Positions 33,600 through 45,560 of a DNA stretch of 64,000 nucleotides are shown here, piece by piece; position 1 is the first letter of the stretch; every line of letters starts with the position of its first letter. The stretch is from NCBI GenBank assembly GCA_029204225.1, contig CM055108.1:4944806-5008805 (forward strand), given 5' to 3'. The stretch comes from Diphasiastrum complanatum. Its lineage: Eukaryota; Streptophyta; Lycopodiopsida; Lycopodiales; Lycopodiaceae. The notes under the pieces are model-generated. The model did not search any database. It was not told where the DNA came from and worked only from the letters and a program-made list of their open reading frames with translations. A program made the position numbers and the translations under genes.

Positions 33600-34853
33600 C
33601 CTGTTCTTGGAAACAATTTAGATGATTTTGTTAATGTAAAGGTAGAATCAATTTTGAATGACAATTATTTTTGTGGTTTATCTGTATTACTTCCGTCACC
33701 CCTTGCACTTGCCTTTGTAAATACTCCTCAATATGTACAGTATGATCAATTGTTACACATGTATCTTAATGGTTTAGGTCCTCGATATAGGTTTAGGATG
33801 CCAAAGACCAATCCTGGTCTCCTCCTTTCTAGATTGGATACAAGTGAATTAGAAAGTAAGGATAAAATTCTAGGGGACAATGTAGGAGGTGGGACAATTC
33901 AATACTGGATGGTGTTTTTCCAGACCCCATTGTTCATAGATGTTGCATTGTTTCCCCTTCAATTCATGGCTGCATTTGATTTTGCTGATTTCAAAAGTCT
34001 GCACGATGATATGCTCCAATACGTCAGACTGGGGACTCCAAGTCTCGTGCTGCCATACATAACAAAGTGTCTTTTTTTTAGATTTTATTATATTGAATTT
34101 GTCATATGAATTTTGATTTCACATTGATTCTCATAAATTTATTATTTTCTGATTGTAGTGATCATTGGAGCTTATATGTATTGTCCTTGTACGTCAATGA
34201 TGAGGGTGTGTGTAATCCAGTTTGCTTAAAGATGAACTCTATTACACACACATATACACAAAATTGCCAGGAGCCATATCCAAAAAATATTGGAATATCG
34301 GTTCAACGCGCCCTTGTAGTTATTGATTGGTTTATATTCATAACATGCGCATTGATCCAATATTCAATCAATATTTTTTTGATATCGGTTCGACGCGCGC
34401 TTGTTTCCATTGTAGATTTTATTCTAACATCCTACGTGTTGATCCGATATCTCATAATGTTAAAATTTGGATTTTGCAGTCCTCCCAGCAGGTTGATTCT
34501 GTCAACTATGGTTGGTATACCGTATGCAATGCCATACACTTTTTTAATTAGCTTGTATTACAAGATGGACCTCCAAATCTAGAAGAGGTAATCTTCGATT
34601 AATTACTTTTAATTGTGTTTTTTTTTTTCATATACAAATTCCTATTAACTAATCTTTGATTAATTACATTTAACTGTGTTTATGTTTTTTTTCAGTTTAA
34701 ATGCCCGAAGGTCTCCCCAATGGAGATAATGCACTTCAGACAGAAGACCATAAAGCTTGTGATCGAAAATTAATATCCAGTTGCAGTGGTCGAGTGTTCT
34801 CCACCCAAGCTACTTCCAACTGGAGAAATGAATTTAGAGATCATAGATAGTTG
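33600..34853 (+). pseudogene. Ulp1-type (C48) cysteine protease gene, four exons, catalytic Cys lost
   Basis: Ulp1 proteases process SUMO; related genes also ride in some plant transposons. Exon 1 (to about 34065, frame from at least 33654) ends SLVLPYIT and joins in phase, across GTGTCT...TTGTAG, to exon 2 (34159 to about 34300 or 34315), which opens DHWSLYVLSLY and holds the catalytic histidine. Exon 3 (34480-34587, TTTTGCAG acceptor, GTAATC donor) reads QQVDSVNYGWYTVCNAIHFF; the family has Gln then D-C-G here, so tyrosine replaces the catalytic cysteine. A stop follows in the same exon. Exon 4 (34696-34853, TTTTTTCAG acceptor) reads PKVSPMEIMHFRQKTIKLV, a stop, then a short tail. Coherent splice phases support this model. 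Confidence 0.7.
34293..34452. repeat. CG-rich palindromic motif, cluster 2
   Basis: Four copies alternate in orientation within 160 bases: about 34293-34313 (+), 34344-34366 (-), 34381-34400 (+), 34432-34452 (-). They straddle the end of exon 2 and the second intron of the Ulp1-like gene. Adjacent copies could pair as hairpins. Confidence 0.75.
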
Positions 34854-35249
34854 ATACTAATTAAATATTCTTCTCACTTGATGTGGATGAGACACATGTA
34901 CAGAAAATTTTAGTAGAAATATATTTACAATTTTTCTATGGTTGTTCTTACTTGTTTTTTTTTCTCTTATTAATTCAGGTTATGATTCATTCATCTCAAT
35001 TTCTACAGTTTTTTGACAAGTTTGTTTTTCATAACCTTGGTCTGCCTTGCCTTTACCATGGTTTTTTTTTTAATAAGTTCATAAACTTAGATCCAAACCA
35101 ATCCAAACATGCGACAAACTTAGATTTGTTACAGCAAAGCTTTCATCAATTCATCTTCAGAACATATCCAAATATGCCAAGACAAGGACAATATAGACCA
35201 AGGCAAAGAAGATAAAAAATACAACCAATATATACGAGACATCAACAAG

Positions 35250-35370
35250 GGCAAACGTTGATTGTAGTGGTCACTGGAGTTCAAGTGATGGAAGATCTCC
35301 CCAATGGAGATAGTGCATTTCCTGCAGGAGACAATAAATCTTGTTATCAAAAACTCATATTATCCAGTTG
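35250..35370 (+). pseudogene. second, fused copy of Ulp1-like exon ends
   Basis: TTGATTGTAG followed by TGGTCACTGGAG copies the exon 2 junction of the Ulp1-like gene (34151-34170). Only about 25 bases later the text becomes KISPMEIVHFLQETINLVIK, a copy of exon 4 (34705-34775). The middle of the gene is absent, so this is a deleted duplicate lying about 600 bases downstream of the first. Confidence 0.6.
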
Positions 35371-35659
35371 CAATTACATTGTGTTTTGCACCATGGAAAT
35401 GGAAATCATAGAAATGAAAGAGCCTCATAGAAAAAGTGGTTCATATATTCTCAAAAATGATGCATACAAAAAATTGTATTGCATACAAACTTCCATAGTT
35501 CATAGTCTATGGATCTTCAATATCGATGGATGTTCCAATGTCTTTGCATTTTATATGCTCTTCCTGCCTTACTCTTACCTGCACAAGAGAAATTGTTTTA
35601 GTTAATATATTTTATGAAACTGATTCACTTAGAAATAGAAAAAGAGAAGAATTTTTATA

Positions 35660-36846
35660 TGGCATAACGTACCTTTACACCATTCAATTGAAATTGATAG
35701 TACTGAGGTAGATCAAATTGCAACATGTCTAGTTCTGATCGAATGTGATTGAGACACCAATCTTCCTCGACCTCAACCATTGCAAGAATGTTGTCATTTC
35801 TTTTCACTATTATCTGAAGTTGCTCTTGAGGGTTTATACCAAAATCTTGATCAAGTGGCTTCCGAACATTTTTGCATTTAATCCATCTTCTATAATACAG
35901 CAGCAAAGTGAGCATTTGCTTTTTGATGTGATATCTAAATGTCGTGGATGAGTAACATACTCTGCACTCAACTTGTTGATTTTGTTTTGTATCTCAACCA
36001 TCATCCAACAACTCGACGATTATATCAGCACTCAAATCCTTACAAATATACATTGTTTTTGTTTTCTGAACATTGCATTTGGAAAAAAAATCAACAAAAA
36101 TAGTAAAAGATAGATATCAACTTAATCTATTATTCTTTGATCCAGTGCTATATTTTAATATACTCTGAATATTGATATATAGCCTAGATCAAAAACTTTC
36201 TAAAATTGCTGCATCAGGAGAAATCCATTCTTCACTCGAAAAATCTGGTAGAGGTTATGGCTCTAATCTACCAACTAAACCATTTTTATCAGGAAAATAG
36301 GTGTGATCATAAAAAAAAACTCTTGACTCTAAAAGTGAGTTTGAAGAACGACCTTTATATTGTAAAATACCGATATCCAAATGTATGACATCGATTATTC
36401 CTATAATCGATTGAGCTGATTGCCATTTAACAAAATTTGATGGATACAGATATGCAAAACCAACAAAAATATCACAAGAAAAATTTAATTTAACTTAACT
36501 CTAAAGAAATTAAATTTGTAAACTTACAATTGTATTTTCTTCTATCATTTAGATTTAGATCATGAATGTTGAGCTCATTGTGAAGATAAGCATGCTGAAT
36601 TAACACTTTTGTGATAGATTGACCGGCAGGTGATACTTTAAAATCCATTATCCTGCCTTTTCAAGAGCTTCTATATATGTTATCCGATCTTTTTCTTTTT
36701 CGGAATGAGCCTTTTGCAGAGAGATGCATCAAGATCCATTGACATTTTCGATATATTCTTGGTATCCATTGATCTTCTGCATTTTTTTCATTGCAAATAT
36801 TGATTGCATCAATGGTTGCTCTTGGTCTCCGATTATGTGTAGCCAT
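35660..36846 (-). pseudogene. unrecognised intron-containing gene, copy 2
   Basis: Minus-strand homologue of 798-1672. Exon A starts at ATG 36846 (MATHNRRPRATIDAINICNE), has QWIPRIYRKCQWILMHL, one TGA, and ends at about 36528 before GTAAGT. A second coding block at about 36463-36165 has FFYDHTYFPDKNGLVGRLE and LPDFSSEEWISPDAAILESF. Further on come DLSADIIVELLDDG (about 36020) and a piece at 35915-35680 with EEDWCLNHIRSELDMLQFDL and YYQFQLNGVKV, ending at a GTACGT donor. That last piece resembles a ubiquitin-like fold, which is only a guess. In-frame stops show decay. Function unknown. Confidence 0.6.
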
Positions 36847-36859
36847 TAGTCAAAAATAC

Positions 36860-37765
36860 GAGTACACAAGCTGAGATCGGAGAGAATGCAGAGATTGCGA
36901 GGTAATCCTAAGAATGGCAATCCAAAATAAGAGATAGAATGAAGACAATGAGAGGTATACCTATGAATGACAAGAAGTTCCTTAACTACAAGGATTAGTT
37001 AATCACAGTTTATGACTATTGATGTCAAATAGTGTTCGTCAAGATCTGTGCGTAGGCTTCAAGTAATTTAAAAATACACCTGAAGGAGTTTTCTTGTCAC
37101 AAGTTTGGCAACAATGTTCACCAATAACTATGCCAATATACACATACTCTACCTATGTGAAGTGTATGGAAAGAGTTTGTGAAAAAAAAAACTTATATAT
37201 GCGCAAATCAAGTGTTTAATCCAATTGATAAGACGGATATCTTACATTGTAAACTCTTGAAACGATGTTTTTCAAGATTTGATCGTGACATATACGGAGT
37301 TTGTGAGAGTGAATTTATTAGCATATTTAGTAGCGTGTTAGAAATGTCATGTTCATCATCTCTATTAACCATAAATAGGAATACGACAAAAGTTTTTCTA
37401 TTAGATCTAAATAGTTTCATTTCTATACATAATCTATATAGCAGACTATTACATGGAATAAAACTATTCCTATAGAGCATTTTTTCAATCATTGAATTAA
37501 AATGGTATTAAAAAATTTATACGAAAATAGAACATTATTTTTTTAGAAATTTTAATGAATTTTGTGCCATGCTCACCTACATCAATATTTGACCAGAATT
37601 TGTGTAGTAGGCCATAGATTTCAACAAGCTAATTTTGAAAAGATAAATGGATATGATTAAAACCAGTAGATGCTAAAAAATTAGTAGAGGAAAGACCAAC
37701 ACCACAAACTAATCTGATTTTCACCTAACAATAATTCATCGAAATGCGTTCCGAACAAAGCAACA

Positions 37766-37805
<40 letters not shown>

Positions 37806-40165
37806 TGAGAACTTTGAAGCACTTGCCACTCAGCATTGTGAACTAAGAACTTTCAACTCAGTGACTCAGTCTTTAATATGTATGGACATTGGAATATGGC
37901 AGTATCTAGTATCTACAAGTGTATGATCACCTATTTATGGGGTCCCATATATGATAGGGCCCAAATCAGGGCTACAATTTATAAGATACGAGTTTAGGGT
38001 TGAGCATTGGGGCCTTGGACAAAGAAGTGATTGTTGACATGTTATCGAGTACCCTTCCATGTAGCATGTCCAAAGTTTTGAAACAATTTTAAAAAAATTA
38101 TTCAATCTTCCTAAACTATAAGTTCTGACTATGAGCATTGAAGCGATTGATTTGAATTTTTATTCTAAGGTCCGAATACAATGTGTCTTGCTTTCATTAA
38201 TCATGAACTATTAATAGACAAGCACAATCACCCTCACTTGAAAAAAAAACAAGCTATCGCAAGGAATCCACGCGAACATACCTAAACCCTCACCGACGAT
38301 TACAAGGCTCTAGAATATACCATTAAAAGAAAAACCTCCTCCTTGTGGACATCTTCCATGCATCCCCTATGATTCTTGAAATGCTCATATGAAAATTTGT
38401 CAAAGTTTAGTCAATAGGTATAAATACCAAGCTAACTATATGGTTGTCTTCTGTGGCCACGTAATTAATCAATCTTAACTATAATTTCAATAAAGCCATA
38501 ACCACATTATCACAACAATTTATGAGTAATCTTACTTTATTCCATTTTCCAACTACCAACAAGACAAACTATCATCATACACTAACATTGTTTAGTGCAT
38601 GTCGTTTTCTGCTAAATAAGAAATTATGGTTCCATACTGCGTGCATTAGTATTACTATGGAAAGTCTGAATTTGTTGCATGAAAACTAAAAAAGATCCCA
38701 CAGACGATAACTTGGTTAAGTCTTAATCCAATCAATCATTGTAACCTGTAGCCTAGGGTGTTTTTATGTTGATGTCCGTAACGTTGCACCAGCTTGAGTT
38801 GAGAAAAGTCAGAGTTCAAGGCGAGTTCATTATCTCAGCAAGGTTTTGGAGACAAGCAAAAATGTCAAGTATACCTAGTTAGGGTCGCATCCAAGAACAC
38901 ATGTGATTGGCTGTGGTTGGTTGGAGATTTCCATGACATATATGAGGTATAATCAATTTAATGATACAAGTACTACCATGCAATATTGACACTAGCATTG
39001 GTTTGCGATAATTAATAGCCCGAATTTTATTTCTATTCATCAGAGATAAACACAATATACTTGTAAAAGAAAATTTTATTTTGGTGGTTTGTGGTCTTCT
39101 AATGGACTCTCTCAAAAATTGGTATGAAATTTTGGCTAAAAATATATGTAGACACAAAATCTGATCAATAGTGGTTGGAGCCTATTTTGCCTACGTTTGT
39201 TCCCAATCATTGCAATACTGTGAAACACCAAACTTCTTCGTCTCACTCAATGCTTGGCCTATTCAGATATTTTGGTTGATGCAATTTGAATAATAGCATG
39301 CAAATTGGATTTCCAGCCACAATAAAATTTCAACAACAATTGCAAATCTTCTGACATACCTAACTACATCTTGCTTGAAATCCAGTGAGAACTGATCAAG
39401 TAGCTATCAAACAGTAATGCTGTGTCTTTTGCTTGAAATCCACTTCAGATCAGCTTCTTCAACCTCCTGCTTGGATTCAAGTCATAAGTAATCAGATGTG
39501 GTGAGCACTCCTCTAAAATACACTTCATCTGAGGTGTACACACAATAAAGCCCTCAAAAAACATCTGTGACAAGGATGTACACAATTAAGAATACCTGTG
39601 ACAGTAATCAGAATTGTAGAAACATGCTCCAAAACTGTATCAGATACTATGGCAACCAACAACAGTGAGAAAAATAGGAGGCGTTCTTCTTGTGGCAATC
39701 ACCAGTGAGCAGCAAGCGAATCCTGTGGCAACCACCTCTGAACAGCAACCAGTAAACAGCCTCCCTTGGCAGAAAGGGAGATCAACCAACCATGATCAGG
39801 CAGAAAAGGAGATGAAAGGGAGATCAGGCACAGCCCATGTTCTAAATCGATGCCCTGCTAGCACAAAATCATAGAGCACTAGTGGGGAAGAAGGTGGGCG
39901 GGGGAGGAGATCGCGCTAGCACAAAACCAGAGAACACACGTGGGGAAGAAGGTGGGCAGGGGAGGAAATCGCGTGGAAGAAGGTGGGTGGGAGAGGAAGG
40001 GGAGTGCATGAGGAAGGGGGGGGGGCTCAGATGGTGGTGGCATTAACTACCATCTGCATCCCCGTTCCCTTATTTAGAGAGTTATTTAGAGAGAGAAAAT
40101 GGGAAGTGGGGGCTTGGGCACGGGCGTTTCTCATTTCTTTTATTCAGAATTATATGGGAGAGGGA
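36860..40165. other. no recognisable gene; (GA)n at 37769-37803
   Basis: AT-rich sequence; open frames at 37179-37475, 37208-37492 and 38879-39157 have no motif. GC content rises after about 39880, where GGGGAAGAAGGTGGGCGGGG-like phrases repeat three times (39884-39990). Confidence 0.5.
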
Positions 40166-40404
40166 AGGGCCAGCTCCTCGACCCTTCTGCCCAGGAAGGT
40201 GATGCGCGCGAGGGCGGAGGCCGAGGTCGCAGCATCCTTCCCCGGACGGAAGGGTCAAGGAGCCGGCCCTTCCGCCGCGTGAATTCATTTTTCACATTTT
40301 TTTTACAAGCACCTTCCGGGTGGAAGGTGCGTGTAAAATTATGACAAATTTTTTTATGTGCACCTTCAGAACGCTGGAAGGTGCCTGCAAAAAAAATTTG
40401 TCAT
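40166..40404. repeat. three consecutive hairpins, GC-rich then AT-rich
   Basis: Hairpin 1: GGGCCAGCTCCTCGACCCTT (40167 on) pairs with the sequence ending GGGTCAAGGAGCCGGCCC (about 40251-40269), with a second inner stem. Hairpin 2: TTTACAAGCACCTTCC (about 40303) pairs with GGAAGGTGCGTGTAAA. Hairpin 3: ATGACAAATTTTTTT (40341) pairs with AAAAAAATTTGTCAT (about 40390-40404) around another GCACCTTC/GAAGGTGC pair. All three carry the same GGAAGG core. Confidence 0.75.
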
Positions 40405-40708
40405 AAAAAAATTTGCCCCACAAATTACGTTTTGTGAGGCACCACCATTTCCTTTCTAAAAGTTTGAAAAATATTTTACGGATGTGGAAATACAAATTTG
40501 GATCCTCAATATATTTTCCATTTGTCGAGTTCATGACACATGGGGCATGAATGAGTTGTATAGTTTTCTAAAACATCATCAATGCCAAGAAGGCACTTTT
40601 GCCTACATGTCCTGCTGGACATCAGGAAAAACTTATGCTTACATGTCTTTAACTCCTAACTGTCTGTTCTAGTTTCATCCGACTATGAAGTGTCATTAAA
40701 TGGCCACA

Positions 40709-41480
40709 AATCCTCCCTCACTTCACAGTCCTCCATAGCTACATTCTAAAAACATCATTCAGGTTTTCTAATCCTATCATATTCCTCATATAAACAAAAC
40801 AACTTTTAACCTGTGGTTTAGTCATTATATCTGCAAGCATGAAATCAGTGCTACAAAACTTTAGTTTCAGTTTTTCTTCCTGCACCAGGTCTCTGACAAA
40901 ATGGTACTGCATGGCTATGTGTTTGCTTTTCTTGTGAAATCCAACATTCCTGCTGAGGAACAAACACTCCTGATTGTCATTATACAGCACCATGTCCATG
41001 CTGTCAATTCCCAGTTCTCCTAGCATGCTTTGCATCCATAGATATTCTTTTGTTGTGTAGAAAACACCCATGTACTCGGATTCTGTTGTTGATAGAGCTG
41101 TAGAGTGTTGTTTTTTACAGCTCCAACTAATGCAGGAGCCACCCATCATGTATATGTATCCGCTTGTAGACTTTCGATCATCCCGGTCTCCTCCCCAATC
41201 AGAGTCTGCATATCCTGTCATGAATTCCTTTTCAGCTCTGTATGTGAAACCCAAGTTGGTTGTTTCCTTTAGGTATCTTATCACGCGCTTCATTGCTTGC
41301 CAATGCTCTTCTCCTGGGTTACTAAGAAACTGGTTGAGCTTGGCTACTGCTACCCCTAGGTCCGGCCTTGTGCACACCATGGCATACATTAGCTGCCTAT
41401 TGGGTTTTTGTATGGTTTTCCTTTCATCCCCTCCATGTCTTATGGTGTGTTAGGACTCATTTCTTTGTTTAGCTTGGAAT
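40709..41480 (-). pseudogene. Ty1/copia 3' half (RNase H), split by a chromovirus
   Basis: Minus strand: from about 41480 a decayed linker leads to MYAMVCTRPDLGVAVAKL, ADSDWGGDRDDRKSTSGY, KQHSTALSTTESEYMG and ADIMTKPQVKS, a complete copia RNase H that is open over 216 codons (41389-40739). A purine-rich GTGAGGGAGGA (40722-40712) is followed by TGTGGCCA at 40708, a likely LTR start. The other half of the same element lies at 47799-48310; the texts join in frame at the insertion point of the chromovirus. Confidence 0.9.
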
Positions 41481-41485
41481 CAAGT
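41481..41485. repeat. target-site duplication, left
   Basis: TCAAG before the 5' LTR corresponds to TCAGG at 47794-47798 after the 3' LTR, with one difference. The right copy fits the copia reading frame (..LNPD/SKLN..), so the left has mutated. Confidence 0.8.
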
Positions 41486-42930
41486 GTTACATACCTATGT
41501 AACTAGCAGTACTTCAGACCCCTAATAGTCCATTTAGTGTTGGGGCTATATGGCAAGGTACCCTTAGGATTAAGGATATGCAGGCAAGTGACTATACCTT
41601 AGTTGGAGGTATGGGGTCACATGACCCTTGGATAAGGGGTACCCTTACTATTAAGGATAGGTGTCTTAGATTAAGGTACTAGTGTCCTTGATTAAGGACA
41701 GGTAGGTGTCTATGCCTTAGATGGAGGTATGGAACCTAGTGAGATGTTAGAAAGTCATTGGATGACTATTTTTCTAAACCTTGGGCCTCAACCTTGAACC
41801 ATATCACTTTAGTGGTCTAGGACCAAAGTATACTTGCACAACTTGGGCAATGGGACCTAGTAGGAGGGCGCCCTTCTAAAGTGTCCATTGAGTTCCCAAC
41901 TCCCACAAGAAAGGCATTCAAAGAGTCATAGGTTATGGAAGGAGTCTCTTGACATTCCATAAGCCTATGGAGGCTCTTGGAGATTCTTTAACTCCCCTAG
42001 GCTTCTCTCTCTCTCATTGGATGAGCATGGAACTCCATAGTGCATTGGAGGGGTCCATGGGCCATCTATATGAGGGTAGTAGGGCACCCATTGGGAGGGG
42101 GAGATCTCTCTTGTTTGCTTGGCTTAGGCTCTAGTGTTGCTACTAGTGTGTAGAGTGCTTTCTTGACGTAGTATGCTTGAGGTTTGGATCTTGCTTATGG
42201 TATGGGACATAAGTAGGGTTTGGATCTTGAGTATGCTATGGAGTGTTGTGGTATGCTTGTGATTTGTTTATGGTTAGCAAGGGGGTGCTAGATAGGTCTT
42301 GCTTGGAGCTTGGATCTAGCTATGGTTGGGTGGTGAATAGGGACACAGGTGGAGGCTCTTGGAGATTCTTTAACTCCCCTAGGCTTCTCTCTCTCTCTCA
42401 TTGGATGAGCATGGAACTCCATAGTGCATTGGAGGGGTCCATGGGCCATCTATATGAGGGTAGTAGGGTGCCCATTGTGGAGGGGAGATCTCTCTTGTTT
42501 GCTTGACTTATGCTCTAGTGTTGCTACTAGTGTGTAGAGTGCTTTCTTGTGGTAGTATGCTTGAGCTTTGGATCTTGCTTATGGTATGGGACATAAGTAG
42601 GGTTTGGATCTTGAGTATGCTATGGAGTGTTGTGGTATGCTTGTGATTTTTTTATGGTTAGCAAGGGGGTGCTAGATAGGTCTTGCTTGGAGCCTGGATC
42701 TAGCTATGGTTGGGTGGTGAATACTTGAGGCCAGCTTGTTATCTATCTTTTTGTTTAAAGAGTAGGGACACAGGTGGAGGAGAGATCCTTGGAGGCTTGC
42801 AGATCCTTACTTGCAGGTGGAGGCATCCTAGCTTGGAGTTGGGAAGCATCTTGAAGCTTGCAGGTTGCTTGGAGGACATTTGGAGGCTCTACCTTGGATT
42901 TGGAGGACTTCCTCACCTCTACTTGTAAAA
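41486..42930 (+). repeat. 5' LTR of chromovirus, with internal tandem duplication
   Basis: Starts TGTTACATACCTATGTAAC and ends ACTTGTAAAA one base before the primer-binding site. It is about 390 bp longer than the 3' LTR because the segment from GGAGGCTCTTGGAGATTC (41969) to 42350 is repeated from 42351 (382-bp period). The duplication joint lies at the shared GGAGG. Apart from that the two LTRs look nearly the same. Open frames inside are incidental. Confidence 0.9.
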
Positions 42931-42931
42931 G

Positions 42932-42943
42932 TGGTATCAGAGC
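42932..42943 (+). promoter_or_regulatory. primer-binding site, initiator tRNA-Met type
   Basis: TGGTATCAGAGC one base after the LTR end, complementary to the 3' end of initiator tRNA-Met. Confidence 0.95.
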
Positions 42944-43977
42944 TAGACAAGGGATGGTAAGCTTTCTAACCTTCTTCAAGTTCTATTAAGATCACCAACT
43001 AATTTTTTTTGGGGAAGATTATTGGCTTTTCTAGTTGTAGGAAACTTGTAGTTGAAGTACCCAATGAATCTAGTTCTCTTTGGAAAAGAGTAGTGATGCT
43101 TATAGAATTGTTTAGGGGCTGATTTTTTATAATGTTAGATAAGTTTTAAACTGGGCTTTGGGTTTTTAAAAGTTCTGAAAAAAGATTTGTGGGATAGGTA
43201 GAGGAAGTCTTCCTCTACATACACAAACTTTTTTTGGCAAAAAGATTGATTCTAGCTATGTGTTTTGATCAAAACTAGTGTTTCTTTTGCATAAATGAAG
43301 CGTTTGAAGTTCTGATTTTTATTTTGCAGTTCTGTTTTTCAGACCTGTAAATCTAAAAATCAGATCTAAAAAGTGATGTTTTCATTCAAACTTCATTAGT
43401 TACACCTTTCTATCTCCTTGTTTCATGAAAATGACAATGTAGGAAGGGAATGGTAGTGTAACTTTGTGCATAAAACAAGTTTTGAAATTCTATTTTTTGT
43501 CATTTTGAAGTTCTGATTTTCAGACCTATAAATCTGAAAATCAGATCTGAAAATTGAAGTTTTCATAAAGCTTCATTAGTTATCCATTTCTAGACACTAG
43601 TTTCTTGGTTTTGGAAATCTAGAATAGTGAGAAATGTGAAAACTTTGGTTGCTTTTGAAATGACAAATGGAATTGGAATTGGAATGTGAACTTTATGTAA
43701 ACATTAGCTTGTATTAGTTAATTGAAGTTTGCATAAAGATTTGGTTTTCAGTTTTGCTTTTGATTAAGGCAAATGTAGCTTGTTGTTGTTTTCCTCTTAA
43801 GCTTGGATTAAGCTTGCAAATAGTAGGCTTGGATTGAGCTTACAAACAATAAGATTGAATGATTAGAAGTAAATGCTTTTTATTTGCATTGGATGTAACA
43901 ATTGAAGCATTTTTATCATTCTAATTTGAGCACTTGTTGTTGTATTTGCATAATAGGAAAACACACAAGCAACCCCA
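42944..43977 (+). repeat. chromovirus 5' leader
   Basis: Untranslated leader between PBS and gag. It contains two related segments, each with a TCAGACCTGTAAATCT-type palindromic phrase (about 43340 and 43525). It matches 14472-15435 on the other strand. Confidence 0.85.
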
Positions 43978-44898
43978 ATGGATCAAACCAATGAAAACCC
44001 AACATTTGATCTATCAAACCCATCCAATGTGGCACAAGCTCTTGAACTATTATACCAACAAATTCAAGCCACTAATAAGCAACTTCTTGAAACTAATCAA
44101 AGAAACCAAGACTTAGAGTCTAGGTTAGCCAATCAGAAGAAACATGTAGTTCCACCTCCTGTAAAAGTGTTTAAGGGGGAGAAGAAGGATAGGAACTTAC
44201 AAGTGGTAAGTTCTTGGCTGAATGTTTGGAACAAATACTTTGCCATGAACCAATTTCCTGAATCTGAGAAGTTATCCACTGTCACTATGTTCCTTGAAGA
44301 AAGAGCCTTAGTTTGGTGGGATGACTTAGTTGCAAAGGGCAATCAACCTTGTACATGGGATGATTTTTGCAAACTTTTTAGGGATTATTTTCTACCACTT
44401 TTAGATAACTATGAACACTTCCAAAAGTTGAGTCATCTAACCATGAACAAAGGTTTGGAATAGTTTATTCAAGATTTTCATGAGTACCTGAATCCACTTT
44501 ATAGTGATATTCCGCCTAAGGTACAAATGTTAATGTTTATTGATGGGTTACCAAAAGATTATCAAGTGGATGTTCGTAGGAACCATCCAAAAACCCTAGA
44601 AGATGCTATTAGGGCTGCAAAATACTTTGATGACACAACTAAGCCACCTAGGGGTCAACAGCCTAATGAGCAAAAAAAAGGTTTTCAATTTAAGACGAAG
44701 GATAGGGAAGTTGTTAATGAAACACATCCCAATTCAAACAATCCTAAGAAAACCAAGAAAAACTTTAAAAAACATCATGGTGGCAATGATAAAGCTGAAG
44801 CTCGTAAGAAGAACCTGTGCTTCAAGTGCAATGGCAAGGGTCACCTTGCATGTGAATGCGTAAAAAAACAAGCTTCAACCTCAAGTAATCTATCTTGA
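43978..44898 (+). pseudogene. chromovirus gag with one stop
   Basis: Gag makes the particle shell and binds element RNA. It starts MDQTNENPTFDLSNPSN, has the capsid-like ERALVWWDDLVAKGNQPCTW region (about residues 105-125), FIDGLPKDYQVDVRRNHP, a lysine-rich stretch, and a CCHC knuckle CFKCNGKGHLACEC. A TAG at 44461 (Gln in the sister copy) is the only break. Protease follows after nine bases in the same frame. Confidence 0.95.
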
Positions 44899-44907
44899 AG
44901 TAATGAG

Positions 44908-45369
44908 ATGGATGTTTGTTTCCTTAGTTCTTTAGTTTTTGGTCCTAATGACCTTATTTGCATTAAAGGTAAAGTTAATGATCAAGTTGTTAATGTTCTT
45001 TTTGACACGGGATCCACTCATAACTTTATTAATGTAAATTTGGTGCAGACGCTAAACCTTCCTACCAAAAAAGGTGAGAAAAAATACCGTGTGACAATGG
45101 CATCGGGAAGTAATTCTGATTTGATGGATTTTATTGTTCTTGATGTAGAATTGCACATTCAGGATTACTCTGAAAAACTAGAATTCCATGTTGTTCAATT
45201 AGCTAATGTAGATATTGTTTTTGGGCAACAATGGCATTTTGATAAGAACAAATCATTGATAATTGATTTTGCTGAAAAATCTTTATTTTTTATGCATGAT
45301 AATTCTTTAATTAAGATCAAGGCTAGTTTAAGTGTTGACACTAAAAATATTAACCCTTATTCTAAATAG
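44908..45369 (+). pseudogene. chromovirus protease region
   Basis: Retropepsin-like domain: VVNVLFDTGSTHNFINVNLV carries the D-T-G catalytic triad near residue 35, followed by VDIVFGQQW in the place of the flap end, then SLIIDFAEKSLFF. It would cut the polyprotein. It ends at a TAG at 45367; 45385-45545 continues the pre-RT part (FEAYNELRQEFNECF) and stops at the deletion joint. Confidence 0.9.
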
Positions 45370-45560
45370 GAACTTAATTCTATTATGAAGAATTCTGATT
45401 TTAAAGTTTATTTATGTTTTCATAATGATATCATTTGCTCCAATGATGAAGAACTTAACATAAATGCCATGAATATACCTAGTGAGAACACTACAGAATT
45501 TGAAGCCTATAATGAACTTAGGCAGGAATTCAATGAATGTTTTTTTAGACCTTCTTGTAG

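Noticed and set aside
27421-36846. Endogenous giant-virus insertion (histone plus Ulp1-like protease)
   Set aside because: Clear spliceosomal introns in the Ulp1-like and neighbouring genes, no viral core genes, and only one histone relic; a plant gene or transposon origin fits better.
41949-42506. Small proteins inside the LTRs (also 47216-47401)
   Set aside because: They lie wholly in LTR sequence, are repeated with it and have no homology I recognise.
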